The position numbers and the translations under genes were made by a program. The notes under the pieces were generated by a model, which worked only from the letters and a program-made list of their open reading frames with translations, was not told the DNA's origin and did not search any database. Of a stretch of DNA of 62,517 nt, positions 1 through 8,453 are shown piece by piece. Positions within the stretch are counted from its first letter, which is position 1. Every line of letters begins with the position of its first letter. Location of the stretch: NCBI GenBank assembly GCA_026393895.1, contig JAPKZG010000036.1:1-62517 (forward strand). The letters run 5' to 3'. Source of the stretch: Candidatus Aminicenantota bacterium. GTDB taxonomy: Bacteria; Acidobacteriota; Aminicenantia; Aminicenantales; UBA4085.

Positions 1-141
1 GTTCGTCCCGAACCAGCCGCCGGGCAGGTCAAGGCGCCTGGCGTAAGTGGCAACGCCAGAATAATACTTGACGCCGGGGTCGGCGTGTTCGGACCAGGAG
101 GCCAGCTTTTCGAAGGCCGCTTGCGCGGGCGCGCCCCAGCC
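1..141 (-). CDS. Fragment of a glycoside hydrolase (GH106/rhamnosidase-like C-terminal region), runs off the window
   Basis: Read on the minus strand from 141 down to 1, an open frame of 47 codons starts GWGAPAQAAFEKLASW and continues through a VKYYSGVATYARRLDLPGGW stretch. Trp-Gly-x-Pro, then 'W-S/T-E-x-x-D-x-G-V/I-K-Y-Y-S-G-x-A-T-Y', is a pattern I associate with the C-terminal beta-sandwich region of GH106-type alpha-L-rhamnosidases and related hydrolases. It is in a different reading frame from the TolC-like gene that runs into it, and it has no start of its own. It is therefore either the inside of another gene joined here by rearrangement, or an assembly join at a contig edge. Family assignment rests on one short motif. 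Confidence 0.45.
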
Positions 142-1360
142 CGGGGCGGGTCAGGAGATTGGCCAGCGGTACTTCCAGATCTAAATCCACGCTCCAGTTT
201 TCGTATTTGCCCTTGAGGATGTCCGTGAACGAATCTCGCCGCCCGCCGACGATCCGGTCGATGACGATCCCGGTCAGGGGATTATCGTCCTGGTAGATGT
301 ATTTGACGCCAGAGATGCCCGGATTCCAAAACGAGAAGTTGAGGTCGAGCTTGGGCAGCGCCTGGTTGCGGTAGTAATCGACGTCGCTTTGGCTGTTTTC
401 GACCTTCCGTCGGGAAATATCCATTTCCGGCCGGTTCGCCAGGGCGGCCCGCAGGACTTCCTCGGCCGAAACCTCCCGGATCTCGATCGTCGGCGGATCC
501 AGGAGGATGATCGTCTCCTCCCCGCCGGCCGGAAGATGCAAAAGCTTTTTCAATTGATCTTCCTGGCTCTGGATGGAGCGGGCGGCCGATAAAACGGCGT
601 CTTCATAGCGCGCCACCTCGGCCTCGGCGTTCAGGACCTCGCTCCCGGATTCCGTCCCGATTCGGGCCGCTTCCCGGTTCCGGGCCAGGACTTCCCGGCT
701 CGAGACCAGCGACGATTCCTGGACTTTTAGATTTTCCCGGGCTTGGACGAGATTCCAATACGCCTCTTCGACGTTGCAGACCGTTTGCAAAGCGAGCAAG
801 TGCAAGGACGCATCGGCCATCTCGATGGTCCGCTCCGCCTTGATCGCTTCAACGTTGGCGGCCTTAGCCCCGAATCCCCGAAGCAACGGTTGGATTAAGT
901 TAAGCTGGACGCTGCTGTAGTAGGAAGGATTGATGGTCGTAAAAGAGCGTGTCGTATTCGTCATGGAACTCGACACGTTGAGGCTCAACGACGTCCCCCA
1001 GGCGAACGACTGGGTCAATCCGAAGCTCAGGGAATCGGACTTAGCGGCGACATTAGATCCCTCAACACCCCACGCTCCCGGAGTATTCGTGTCGCTGTTT
1101 TGATATGTCAAAACGAATTGCGGCAGGAATTTCTCCCGGATTTCCATGAGAGCGAGCGTATCCATGGCCGGGTTCAGCCGTTCGATAGACAGGGAGAGAT
1201 TTTCCCGGAGGGCCATTTTGACGCATTGACGGAGCGTCAGGCTCAACGACTTGTCCGCCGGCTCCGACCGGCCGAATGCGGCCGGGAAGAAAAAAAGAAG
1301 GCCGGCCGCGGCGATGCGGATCCGGACGCAGAGTTGAAATCGGGCGGTAGTGTGCGTCAT
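29..1360 (-). CDS. TolC-family outer membrane efflux protein, C-terminus disrupted
   Basis: Outer-membrane channel subunit of a tripartite exporter. The chosen start at 1360 has a GGGGA ribosome site seven bases upstream and gives a signal peptide (basic start, then AAAGLLFFFPAAFG). The body has the TolC repeat pattern: the 'LTLRQCVKMALREN' opening helix, long alanine- and glutamate-rich coiled-coil helices around residues 165-290, and a second 'AEEVLRAALANRPE' repeat near residue 300. After 'EVPLANLLTRP' (about base 150) similarity stops. The frame then reads an Arg-rich tail to a stop at 29, while another frame encodes a glycosidase piece. The last ~80-100 residues expected of the family, the second long hairpin, are missing. 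It follows the adaptor gene by 30 nt, as expected of an export operon. Confidence 0.8.
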   Translation of the reverse strand: MTHTTARFQLCVRIRIAAAGLLFFFPAAFGRSEPADKSLSLTLRQCVKMALRENLSLSIERLNPAMDTLALMEIREKFLPQFVLTYQNSDTNTPGAWGVEGSNVAAKSDSLSFGLTQSFAWGTSLSLNVSSSMTNTTRSFTTINPSYYSSVQLNLIQPLLRGFGAKAANVEAIKAERTIEMADASLHLLALQTVCNVEEAYWNLVQARENLKVQESSLVSSREVLARNREAARIGTESGSEVLNAEAEVARYEDAVLSAARSIQSQEDQLKKLLHLPAGGEETIILLDPPTIEIREVSAEEVLRAALANRPEMDISRRKVENSQSDVDYYRNQALPKLDLNFSFWNPGISGVKYIYQDDNPLTGIVIDRIVGGRRDSFTDILKGKYENWSVDLDLEVPLANLLTRPGLGRARASGLRKAGLLVRTRRPRRQVLFWRCHLRQAP

Positions 1361-1390
1361 GGGAGTTCCCCTTCTTTCCAAGCCGGGCAT

Positions 1391-2671
1391 TTAACGGACG
1401 ACGACTTTAGAGTCGTGGGCCAGGGTGAAGTGGCCCTCGACGATGACCGTGTCGCCTTCGGAAATTCCCGAAGTCGAGTCAATCCCCGGCAGAATTTCGG
1501 CGAAATGCTCGTTTTCCAAGCCGATCTCGACGTACCGCCACTTGGCCGTGCCGTTGTCGACGATGAAAACAAGTTTCCGGCCGCCCCGGACGAGAATCGC
1601 GTCCTGGGGGACGAGAAGCCTGTCCGGGTAGATTTCGGCCGCGATCTCGACTTCGGTGTACATCCCCGGCTTGATCTCCTCGCCGGAATCGACCACGCTG
1701 ATGAAAACGGGGCAGGTTTTGTCTGCCGCGTCGACGATCGGGCCCACCGATTCGACCAACCCGTGAAAGACCTTGTCCGGGTAGGCGCTGAACCGCAGGG
1801 CGGCCTGTCGACCAGGTTTCATCTTCCTAATTTCGCTTTCGAGGACTTTGGCCCTGACTTTCATCTGGCTAAGGTCCACCAGGGTGCAGATCTCCCGGCC
1901 CGGCTCGATACGTTCCCGGGGAGAAACCTTCAGGTCGGTCAGGATTCCGGAAAACGGCGCCCGCAGGATGGTCTTCTCCAGCGTCCGTCGGGCCGATTTG
2001 ACGTCGATTTCCGCCCCCGTCAGGCCTTTCGTGGTGGCGATGATCTCGTCCTTCTTCCGCCCGGCGTCTATCAGAGCCAACTCATAAGCCCGTTGGGTCC
2101 GTTCCAGGTCGGCCGCAGCGATCTTACCGGTCCGAAACGAGGCCAGGGCCGCTTCATGCTCCGCTTGGGCTCTCGCCAGGTTCGCCAGGGCTTCCGGGGA
2201 AGCTTCTTGGTCGGCCACGGCGTATTGTTTTTCCAGGTGCAACTCCGAAAGGTATTTCAGCCGCATCGCTTCGAGCTTTTCCAGACTCAGGCGATATTCC
2301 GCATCGTCGATCTCGACCAGGACGTCGCCTTCCCGAACGCGGAGGCCTTCCCGGGCGAAGAGGTTTTTGATCGCCCCGCCGACCTCCATTTTCAGGACGA
2401 TCTTCCGCTCCGTGCAGGCTTCGCCCGGCGACTTGAGGGTCATCACGAGGTCGCCGCGCCGGGCGGTCACGGCCTTGACCAGAAGCGGAGCCGTTTCGGA
2501 GGCCGCCTCCGGCGAACCGGAAGCCGCCGACTCCGACCCGGCGATTTGGCTTGTTTCTGTTTGGGCTTCGTATCCGGCGGGGGTTTTTTTAATAAAAAGC
2601 AAGTAACCCGCCACAGCCAGAACGGAAAGGAGAAATAGAATTCCGGGAATTATTTTCGCCCGACGCATCAC
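1391..2671 (-). CDS. HlyD/MFP-family periplasmic adaptor subunit of an efflux pump
   Basis: Links an inner-membrane transporter to the TolC channel across the periplasm. A single N-terminal membrane segment lies at about residues 7-26 (IIPGILFLLSVLAVAGYLLF). A low-complexity Ser/Ala/Glu linker follows, then a barrel-sandwich (lipoyl-like) half from ~70 to 125, an alpha-helical hairpin from ~130 to 235, the returning lipoyl half at 'LRAPFSGILTDLKVSPRE', and beta-barrel and membrane-proximal domains to residue 426. A purine-rich GGGAAAGGGG lies just before the ATG. It is co-directional with the TolC-like gene. The ABC pair upstream is separated by 126 nt and may or may not belong to the same pump; a MacA-type role is possible. 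Substrate cannot be told. Confidence 0.85.
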   Translation of the reverse strand: MMRRAKIIPGILFLLSVLAVAGYLLFIKKTPAGYEAQTETSQIAGSESAASGSPEAASETAPLLVKAVTARRGDLVMTLKSPGEACTERKIVLKMEVGGAIKNLFAREGLRVREGDVLVEIDDAEYRLSLEKLEAMRLKYLSELHLEKQYAVADQEASPEALANLARAQAEHEAALASFRTGKIAAADLERTQRAYELALIDAGRKKDEIIATTKGLTGAEIDVKSARRTLEKTILRAPFSGILTDLKVSPRERIEPGREICTLVDLSQMKVRAKVLESEIRKMKPGRQAALRFSAYPDKVFHGLVESVGPIVDAADKTCPVFISVVDSGEEIKPGMYTEVEIAAEIYPDRLLVPQDAILVRGGRKLVFIVDNGTAKWRYVEIGLENEHFAEILPGIDSTSGISEGDTVIVEGHFTLAHDSKVVVR

Positions 2672-2797
2672 CCCCCCTTTCCCTCACCTAGCCTCAATTA
2701 ATTTCACAGGCCGGATCCCAGGCCCGCTTAAATGAATAGACTTCCGCTTCAGATGATTTGTCTCACTCGCCGCTCGGGGGATGAAATCCGCCGTTTT

Positions 2798-4540
2798 TTA
2801 CAACGTCACCATCACCGGCTCGGGCTCTTCCTCGTAGATGATCTGGAGCTTCTCGTAGATGAACAAGCGCTGGTAGAGGGAGATTCCGAAAAGGAGGGCG
2901 ATCGTCGCCCCGAAGAAGATTGGAAAAGCGGAAGGGTGCAGGAAAAGCGCCCGCTCGACGGTACACAGAATCGAGACGGTCAGAAGGAAGGCGACGAAAT
3001 AGAGAAGCCAGAAATAATGGACCTTGGCCTTGCCGGGAACGACCAGGCAGGAAAAGGGAATCTTGGCGTAGCGCCAGAAGAGAACTTCCCGGAAATAAAA
3101 CGAGCAAATCAGCCCGAACAGGGTGTGGACGGCGGCCGGCCCGGGCCCCCAGAGGAGAGCATAGATGCCGAACATGACGAGAAACAGCGGCAGGAGGCCG
3201 AAACAAAACACGGCCTTTTTCAGGGCGACGAAATACGAGCGCTTGGTCGGCGCTTCGGTCAGACGAAAGATCCAGTTGGCCTCGGCCGTAAGCGGAATAT
3301 TGACTCCGGACCGGAAGGCCAGGAGTAGGGCGATCGCCAGGACGAGCGGGATAGCCAGGATGTTCAGGCCCGCGGTTTCCGCCGAAACCGGAAGCGTCTT
3401 GGTCCCGAGGACGAGAACAAAGAGAAATCCGACGGCGACGGCCATCATCCCGGCGATGCGGACTTTCAACCGGGGGCTTGTTTTAAGCGTCCGGCCGAAA
3501 TAATGAAAAACCGCTCGTTCGACGGGATGACGGAGGACGAGGCCGTCAAAGATCCGCTGGAGCTGCTCCCCCACGGATTGAAAAAGCCGCCGCCGGGTCG
3601 AAACCTCCAGGGATTTCCGCATATGCTTGCGGTAGCTCAAGCCCAGGGCGAAATAGGCGAACAAACCCAGGCCGATGAGAGCGACCACTCCCCTCATGGC
3701 CGCAATGTCATAAAGGAAGCTGACGCGGCCGATGATCTTTTCGTAAATCGCTGTGAACCAGACCGGCGGGACGGCCAGAAAGAGAGGACGGTTGTTTACG
3801 CGCCATTCGGCGACTTGCTCGAAGATCCGGGCCAGGGTGGCGTGATCGACAAGATAAAGGATGAGAAAAGCGAAGCACACGGTCGCCAGAAGGAACCGGA
3901 CAACCAGGGAAACCGAACGGAACACCCGGGGGCCGAGGAGAAGGAGAAGGACCGCTTCCAGCGCGAGAATCAGGAAAAAGGAGAAATAAAATGATAGGGT
4001 CAACGAAACCCAATGGCCGGCTTGGTAGAGGAAAAACGAGCCGAGCGAGTTCCCGATCCATTGGGGAAGGAAGAACCCGGTCGCGATGCCCGAAAGGGAA
4101 TTGACGGCGGCAGCGTAAAGGGCGACGAAAAAGAGAAGCGAGACGAATTTCGCCCGGAAGACCGTCTTCGGCTTGACGGGCAGCCCGGCCAGGTTCGCGT
4201 AATCGCGACGGTCGATAAACAGCACGTCCCATTCGAGGAGCGTGATGAAAATCATCAGGACCATGAAAAAGGACACTAGGATGCACTTCTCAAACCAGGA
4301 TTCGCCGTTGTCGGCGTTGAAGATGTAAGGGCCGTACAGCGACGAGGCGAGAACCCACCCCAGCGGCGCCAGCATGGCCAGGACGACGTACAGCTTTTCC
4401 TTCATCTGGTCCTCGAAGGGAAAGACGTCGTTTTGAAAAAAGCGGATGAAGAAATGCCGGACCAGGACGACAAAGCGCCGCGGCCGTTCGGACAACCGCC
4501 AACACAGAAAATCGAAGTTCGTCCAGTCGCGAAGCGCCAT
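2798..4540 (-). CDS. ABC-2-like transporter permease, multi-spanning membrane protein
   Basis: A 580-residue protein with about twelve hydrophobic segments, for example KLYVVLAMLAPLGWVLASS near residue 50, ILVSFFMVLMIFITLLEW near 90, and a final pair near 520-560. It resembles the large ABC-2 permeases found beside an ATPase of the CcmA/NatA type. Its ATG shares one base with the stop of the ATPase gene (TGATG at 4540), so the two are translationally coupled. The N-terminal ~50 residues look cytoplasmic and basic. No lipobox or soluble extracellular domain is visible, which argues against the MacB/FtsX type. The exported or imported substrate is unknown. Confidence 0.75.
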   Translation of the reverse strand: MALRDWTNFDFLCWRLSERPRRFVVLVRHFFIRFFQNDVFPFEDQMKEKLYVVLAMLAPLGWVLASSLYGPYIFNADNGESWFEKCILVSFFMVLMIFITLLEWDVLFIDRRDYANLAGLPVKPKTVFRAKFVSLLFFVALYAAAVNSLSGIATGFFLPQWIGNSLGSFFLYQAGHWVSLTLSFYFSFFLILALEAVLLLLLGPRVFRSVSLVVRFLLATVCFAFLILYLVDHATLARIFEQVAEWRVNNRPLFLAVPPVWFTAIYEKIIGRVSFLYDIAAMRGVVALIGLGLFAYFALGLSYRKHMRKSLEVSTRRRLFQSVGEQLQRIFDGLVLRHPVERAVFHYFGRTLKTSPRLKVRIAGMMAVAVGFLFVLVLGTKTLPVSAETAGLNILAIPLVLAIALLLAFRSGVNIPLTAEANWIFRLTEAPTKRSYFVALKKAVFCFGLLPLFLVMFGIYALLWGPGPAAVHTLFGLICSFYFREVLFWRYAKIPFSCLVVPGKAKVHYFWLLYFVAFLLTVSILCTVERALFLHPSAFPIFFGATIALLFGISLYQRLFIYEKLQIIYEEEPEPVMVTL

Positions 4541-5304
4541 CAGCCTTGCATCACCGCCACGAGGTTCCGGGCCACGGCGTCGGTGTCCTCGTGGGAGACC
4601 AGCTGGTTGAAGATTTCAACGAGCGTCGGGAGGTTCATGAGCGACCGGAGGTTTTCGACCGAATCGTCGGCCACGATCCGCCCCTTGTCCAAGATGAGCA
4701 CCCGGGTGCAGATTTTTTCGGTCACCTCGAGAACATGCGACGAATAGATGACGATCTTGTGCTCCGCCGCCAGCCGCTTGACCAGGTCTCGGACAATCAT
4801 CCCGGTCGACACGTCCAGGCCGGAAAGCGGCTCGTCGAGAAGAAGGATGTCCGGGTCGTGGAGCAGGGCCGCGGAAATCAGAACTTTCTGGCGCATGCCC
4901 TTGGAATAGGAGCTGATCGGATTGTCCCGGTCGGAGTCGAGGTCGAAGACGCGGAGAAACGCCCGGGCTTTTTCCCGAAGGACGGGCTCCGGAAGGCCGC
5001 GGAGGCGGCCGACCAGGAGAAGATAATCGTAGCCCGACAGATAGGGATAGATTTCCGACTGCTCAGGGACGTAGCCGAGCCGGCGCTTGTATTCGACGAA
5101 GGCGGACCGGATGTCCCGGCCTTCATAATGAATCGACCCCGACGTCGGGTCGAGCAACCCGGCCAGCATTTTGATGGTCGTCGATTTGCCGGCCCCGTTG
5201 GGGCCGAGGTACCCCAGGACCTCGCCCGGACCGACCGTAAAGCTGACCCGGTCGACGGCCGGATCGAACGCGTAGCGTTTCGTGACGCCCTTTAGTTCCA
5301 GCAT
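4540..5304 (-). CDS. ABC transporter ATP-binding protein
   Basis: Energises the permease encoded immediately downstream. From the start I chose (MLELKGVTKRY, 5304) it has 254 residues. Walker A is GPNGAGKST near residue 36, the signature region is 'YSKGMRQKV', Walker B is 'ILLLDEP', and the switch His is in 'IYSSHV'. 'GLDV' after Walker B and the short CcmA/NatA-like C-terminus fit an ABC-2 exporter ATPase. An in-frame upstream extension to 5403 is rejected: it runs into the palindromic repeat at 5388 and has no ribosome site, whereas GGAGG and GGGGAAAGG lie just before 5304. Confidence 0.9.
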   Translation of the reverse strand: MLELKGVTKRYAFDPAVDRVSFTVGPGEVLGYLGPNGAGKSTTIKMLAGLLDPTSGSIHYEGRDIRSAFVEYKRRLGYVPEQSEIYPYLSGYDYLLLVGRLRGLPEPVLREKARAFLRVFDLDSDRDNPISSYSKGMRQKVLISAALLHDPDILLLDEPLSGLDVSTGMIVRDLVKRLAAEHKIVIYSSHVLEVTEKICTRVLILDKGRIVADDSVENLRSLMNLPTLVEIFNQLVSHEDTDAVARNLVAVMQG

Positions 5305-5387
5305 CGCCTTTCCCCGGACCTCCATCGTGATGAAGTCAAAATGAAATGAGCAATAATCATGCCAATAAACGAAAAAGGGGGGAAAAG

Positions 5388-5476
5388 GGGGACACAATAC
5401 CAATTACCCAATTTATCAGGCGACAGCAGGGCAATAAGAATCAAGGTATTATTTGGGTAATTGGTATTGTGTCCCC
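5388..5476. repeat. REP-like palindromic element, 24-bp perfect arms
   Basis: The left arm 5388-5411 begins GGGGACACAATACC. The right arm 5453-5476, ending GGTATTGTGTCCCC, is its exact reverse complement over 24 bp, with a 41-nt spacer. Related arms lie at 5648-5667 and 8454-8528. Such long palindromes with a purine-rich GGGGACA/GGAGACA tip resemble REP/BIME elements moved by IS200-like REP transposases. No transposase is in the window, so mobility is inferred. Confidence 0.75.
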
Positions 5477-5493
5477 GAAATTGGAAAGTTTTT

Positions 5494-5607
5494 TTACTTC
5501 GCCCGGCCGGGATCCCGCCTGATTTCGGCCGTCTCCGAAACCGACTTCCCCTCGACCGTCAGGACGACTTTATAGACGCCCTCGCCGGCCGGGGGGCTTG
5601 ATCGCAT
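5494..5607 (-). pseudogene. Gene remnant: C-terminal tail of a secreted beta-sandwich protein
   Basis: Between the palindromes the minus strand encodes only about 37 residues ending in 'GEGVYKVVLTVEGKSVSETA' and then 'EIRRDPGRAK' and a stop at 5494-5496. The pattern G-x-Y-x-V-x-L-T-V-x-G-K-S, followed by Asp-Pro, is typical of the last strands of the C-terminal beta-sandwich of sortilin/VPS10-type 'glycosyl hydrolases'. There is no start region or body, and the reading is cut at its 5' side near the second REP-like arm. I read it as the stump of a gene deleted or replaced when the island at 5640-8530 arrived. Confidence 0.5.
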
Positions 5608-5647
5608 TCTCAGAAATCGTCCCCGGTATTCCTCCGAACATAAATAG

Positions 5648-5667
5648 GAAATAGGTATTGTGTCTCC
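5648..5667. repeat. Half copy of the REP-like element
   Basis: A single arm, GGAAATAGGTATTGTGTCTCC without a facing partner, matches the right arm of the complete copy at 8454-8528 almost base for base, including the preceding A-T-A/T-A-G-G-A-A-A. It borders the left edge of the AT-richer island. Confidence 0.6.
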
Positions 5668-5679
5668 CAATTTATGCGA

Positions 5680-6600
5680 TCAACGCAGCTTTTCAAGAGC
5701 GGACTGTGCAACAGCACGGAGCTCTGGGTCGGAATCCCGCTCCGCAATTTCCGTAAGCTGTGGCTTGGCTCTGATATCGCCTATGTTGCCCAAAGCTTCA
5801 ATGACCTTCTTGCGAAATATCCGAGAATCATCCGGGTTCCAATCGTCCTTTTGGTCCAGGACGGAAATAAGCAGTTCGATGCTCATCGCTCCTGGTTGCG
5901 AGAAACGCATCGTAGCATCAGGATCATTGGTTTCGGGCATCACCCAAAGATCATCATGGCTTTCTATGAACAGCTGGCAAGAGGATGCTTTCATGAGGAT
6001 GCCCCATACCGTTCGGCCATCCGTAGTCTGAAGGAAAACTCCAGTGGTTCTGTTGGAGTGCTCTTGCTGCACTGAATTGTTGATCACGACGGGGTACTTA
6101 CCACCAAGGTTCACTCCTCTAGACTGCTCTACCCTAGCAATGTCCAAGGTCTTCGACTCTTTTGTTTGGTCACTTGTTTGTGCCCGCGTAGCAGGCGCGG
6201 TTGTCGATCCGACAGCCGAATCAGCGAAATCCTTTTCAGATATCGGGTGTGACTCATAGTTTCCGGATACGACCTTGTGAAGGGTAATCGTGATCGACGA
6301 GTATGTCGTGTCGGTTTCCGTAACTTCGAACTCTTCGCCTTTTTCGTAGGAGTACTCGCCGTTTCGACCATACCGCATCATGATAGTGTATTTGCCCGCG
6401 GCGGCTTCTACCGTGTTTGTTGTTCCGTTTGGTATTTCTATTTCCTTTGATGTCGGACCTATCATTCTGACGAGCGCCGGCTCGCCGGATTGGTTATCGA
6501 ACGTGACCGTATTCTGGGCCGATGCTAAAGACGGAAAGGCAGCCATAGCCGTTACCAAAGCACCCAGGAAAACAGAAGCAATAATGTTTTGTTTTGTCAT
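5680..6600 (-). CDS. Secreted protein with C-terminal HEAT-like repeats, function unknown
   Basis: A 306-residue protein with a clear signal peptide (MTKQNIIASVFLGALVTAMA, cleavage after ASA). The start at 6600 is set by AGGAGGA six bases upstream; an upstream in-frame extension lacks any signal. The first ~90 mature residues form a beta-rich domain (VTFDNQSGEPALVRMIGPTS) resembling small carboxypeptidase-regulatory/PEGA-like modules. After a Ser/Thr-rich linker, a middle domain contains 'WGILMKASSCQLFIESHDDL'. The last ~65 residues are helical pairs (KKVIEALGNIGDIRAKPQL, DPELRAVAQSALEKL) typical of HEAT repeats. Codon use is visibly AT-richer than in flanking genes. No family name can be given. 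Confidence 0.6.
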   Translation of the reverse strand: MTKQNIIASVFLGALVTAMAAFPSLASAQNTVTFDNQSGEPALVRMIGPTSKEIEIPNGTTNTVEAAAGKYTIMMRYGRNGEYSYEKGEEFEVTETDTTYSSITITLHKVVSGNYESHPISEKDFADSAVGSTTAPATRAQTSDQTKESKTLDIARVEQSRGVNLGGKYPVVINNSVQQEHSNRTTGVFLQTTDGRTVWGILMKASSCQLFIESHDDLWVMPETNDPDATMRFSQPGAMSIELLISVLDQKDDWNPDDSRIFRKKVIEALGNIGDIRAKPQLTEIAERDSDPELRAVAQSALEKLR

Positions 6601-6933
6601 GGGTCCTCCTGAAAGCTTGGAAATGGGATAGGAATGGGGTTCGTTGCGGAACGCGCCTTGAACCCTGCGAAATGTATCAGGCAAAGCGATGGGAAATTAT
6701 CACACCCCCCCCGGAGGTCAACGGCGGGGAGCGGAAGTTTTTCGTCTTTAAGCCGCAACGGAGGGATTTTTTGTCCGGATATGATCTGCGCCCGCGGTTT
6801 CCGCGGGAATTGACAGCACCGCTCGGCCGGAGATAATATCCCATCATAATCATGAGGGGATATTTATCGCACAGAGCGGCCATTCACCACGCTGCGGAAA
6901 AAGGAATTTCCTATAAGTCACAGGAGGTTTACC
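6601..6933. other. Divergent intergenic region with a sigma-70 promoter and two hairpins
   Basis: No gene is seen in these 333 bases. A perfect hairpin CCCGCGG-TTT-CCGCGGG lies at 6791-6807. A good promoter for the gene at 6934 follows: TTGACA at 6810-6815, an 18-bp spacer and TAATAT at 6834-6839. The expected ~90-nt leader contains an imperfect inverted repeat, GATAATATCCC (6832-6842) with GGGATATTTATC (6857-6868), enclosed by CCGCTC (6819) and GAGCGG (6874). The inner repeat covers the -10 box, so it could be an operator or part of a mobile palindrome. Confidence 0.55.
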
Positions 6934-7311
6934 ATGAACGCGCTTTTTCTTGTCTCGATGGTGGTTGAAGCGGTTTTTGGAATTGGCTTCATCTTCGCAC
7001 CGGATCGATTGCTTGGTCCAATGGGTGTCACTCTCAACGAGGCCGCCACGACCTTCGCCCGGTTGTTTGGTTCAGCAATTATCAGTTTCCCCGTTCTACT
7101 CTTTTTTGCCCGCATATCAGAAAACTCGGAATTTAGGAAGGGCGTTGTCAAGAGCATGTTCATCTACTACATCGCCAGCGACATTCTCCTTCTCCTTACG
7201 CAATTACAGGGTCAAATGAATGCCCTGGGTTGGAGCGTAGTTGTTCTGCACCTGTTGTTTACCCTCTGGTTCGGTTACTTCTTAATAAAAAAGCAGGTTG
7301 TTGCCAAATAA
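6934..7311 (+). CDS. Small integral membrane protein (about four TM helices)
   Basis: A 125-residue protein that is almost wholly hydrophobic. Segments are at about 3-25 (LFLVSMVVEAVFGIGFIFAP), 40-62, 72-90 and 97-118, ending in a basic KKQVVAK tail. AGGAGG precedes the ATG by seven bases. It resembles small DoxX/DUF4345-like four-helix membrane proteins in size and layout, but I cannot assign it firmly. It is 24 nt upstream of another membrane protein gene and probably co-transcribed with it from the promoter at 6810. Confidence 0.65.
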   Translation: MNALFLVSMVVEAVFGIGFIFAPDRLLGPMGVTLNEAATTFARLFGSAIISFPVLLFFARISENSEFRKGVVKSMFIYYIASDILLLLTQLQGQMNALGWSVVVLHLLFTLWFGYFLIKKQVVAK

Positions 7312-7335
7312 ATCTGAAATCCAAGGAGGGAGATC

Positions 7336-8451
7336 ATGTCTGCGGAAAATGAGATCCAAACCGGAGCAACCATAAAGCAATTGCACGGTGTGGGAGGATG
7401 GCTGCTTATTTTTATCATCGGCACTTTCGGCAATGTTATCTTAAACCTGGCCATTGTGCTGCAGGGCGAGAAACTATCTTGGGGCGGCAATATCATCGTT
7501 TACAATCCATTTCAGCTGGTTTTACTGGCCGTTTTCGCCTTCGCGACAGGAGTCGCGCTGCTCACGATACGGAATAAAAACGCGGTGCTGTTGACCCAGA
7601 TTTACCTTGCCGTTTCTCTTGTCAGCAATATCATAGTTGCAATTATTGGATTGAAAGCACCCAGCGGGTATTACATCGCCGACAGGGAAGGCGTTATGAT
7701 CAGAGGCATCATTCAGGCGGTTGTGATAAACCTGGTCTGGCAAACTTATTTTTTACGATCTAAAAGGGTAAAGGCAACTTACCCTCCGCGCGGGGGGACC
7801 GGGGAGGCCGTTCAACTATCGCCGGGGAAAAGTTTGTCCTCAATTTTCGATAGAAAAATCTTCGGGATCAATTATTTCACGGGAATCGGCTTTTTCCTTG
7901 CCGTGATGATATCCGGAATCTTGTGGATTTTATATTACCCTCTGATCCAAAGCTATCCGTTAGAATTCCCTCCCGCGTCCTATTTTCTAGCATATCGCAT
8001 CCCCCTGACAATTCTGTACTCGGTCTTGCTGGTATTGCTGTTGTATACCCTGCGCAACGACTGGCTGATCGCGGTATCAATGGGCCTGGGTACGATGACA
8101 TTGGGTTACATCGCAAGAATAATATTCAGCGGCACGACCTTCGGACCTTTGCATATCAACGGCGCATTCAATTTGCTGTTCCTGATGAACGGCTTCCTAT
8201 GGTCGTTTTTCCTGGTATTGGGCATAATATTCGCCCTTAAAACATGGGGGCTCAAATTGTGGTCGGTGATCATTTGGGTGTGCCTTGGAGTATTGGCGAG
8301 CGATCTGATCGGTCAATTTTTGAATGCCCTGACAATAGAAAATTTCCGCTTCGATCTTCTAGGCCTTCCCATGGATGTGATCGATGGTGCCATCACCGGT
8401 TCGATCCTCTATCTGAGCATCATGCTGCATTTCCGGAAGAAAAAGGCCTAA
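7336..8451 (+). CDS. DUF2569-type membrane protein
   Basis: A 371-residue multi-spanning protein. The N-terminal 'GVGGWLLIFIIGTFGNVILN' followed by three further hydrophobic stretches is the hallmark of DUF2569 membrane proteins; that unit takes up residues 15-135. A basic linker follows, then a second block of about six helices from ~175 to 368 with no clear family resemblance. A strong ribosome site (AAGGAGGG) precedes the ATG. It lies in the AT-richer island, and its 3' end is three bases from the complete REP-like palindrome. Function unknown. Confidence 0.65.
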   Translation: MSAENEIQTGATIKQLHGVGGWLLIFIIGTFGNVILNLAIVLQGEKLSWGGNIIVYNPFQLVLLAVFAFATGVALLTIRNKNAVLLTQIYLAVSLVSNIIVAIIGLKAPSGYYIADREGVMIRGIIQAVVINLVWQTYFLRSKRVKATYPPRGGTGEAVQLSPGKSLSSIFDRKIFGINYFTGIGFFLAVMISGILWILYYPLIQSYPLEFPPASYFLAYRIPLTILYSVLLVLLLYTLRNDWLIAVSMGLGTMTLGYIARIIFSGTTFGPLHINGAFNLLFLMNGFLWSFFLVLGIIFALKTWGLKLWSVIIWVCLGVLASDLIGQFLNALTIENFRFDLLGLPMDVIDGAITGSILYLSIMLHFRKKKA

Positions 8452-8453
8452 GC

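Noticed and set aside
1100..2638. Long plus-strand open frame (512 codons) opposite the HlyD/TolC genes
   Set aside because: Arg/Asp/Gly-rich shadow of the real minus-strand genes, as expected in GC-rich DNA; no ribosome site or family motif.
4540..5403. Upstream start of the ABC ATPase at 5403
   Set aside because: The extra 33 residues read through the REP-like palindrome and lack a ribosome site; the start at 5304 begins the normal family N-terminus.
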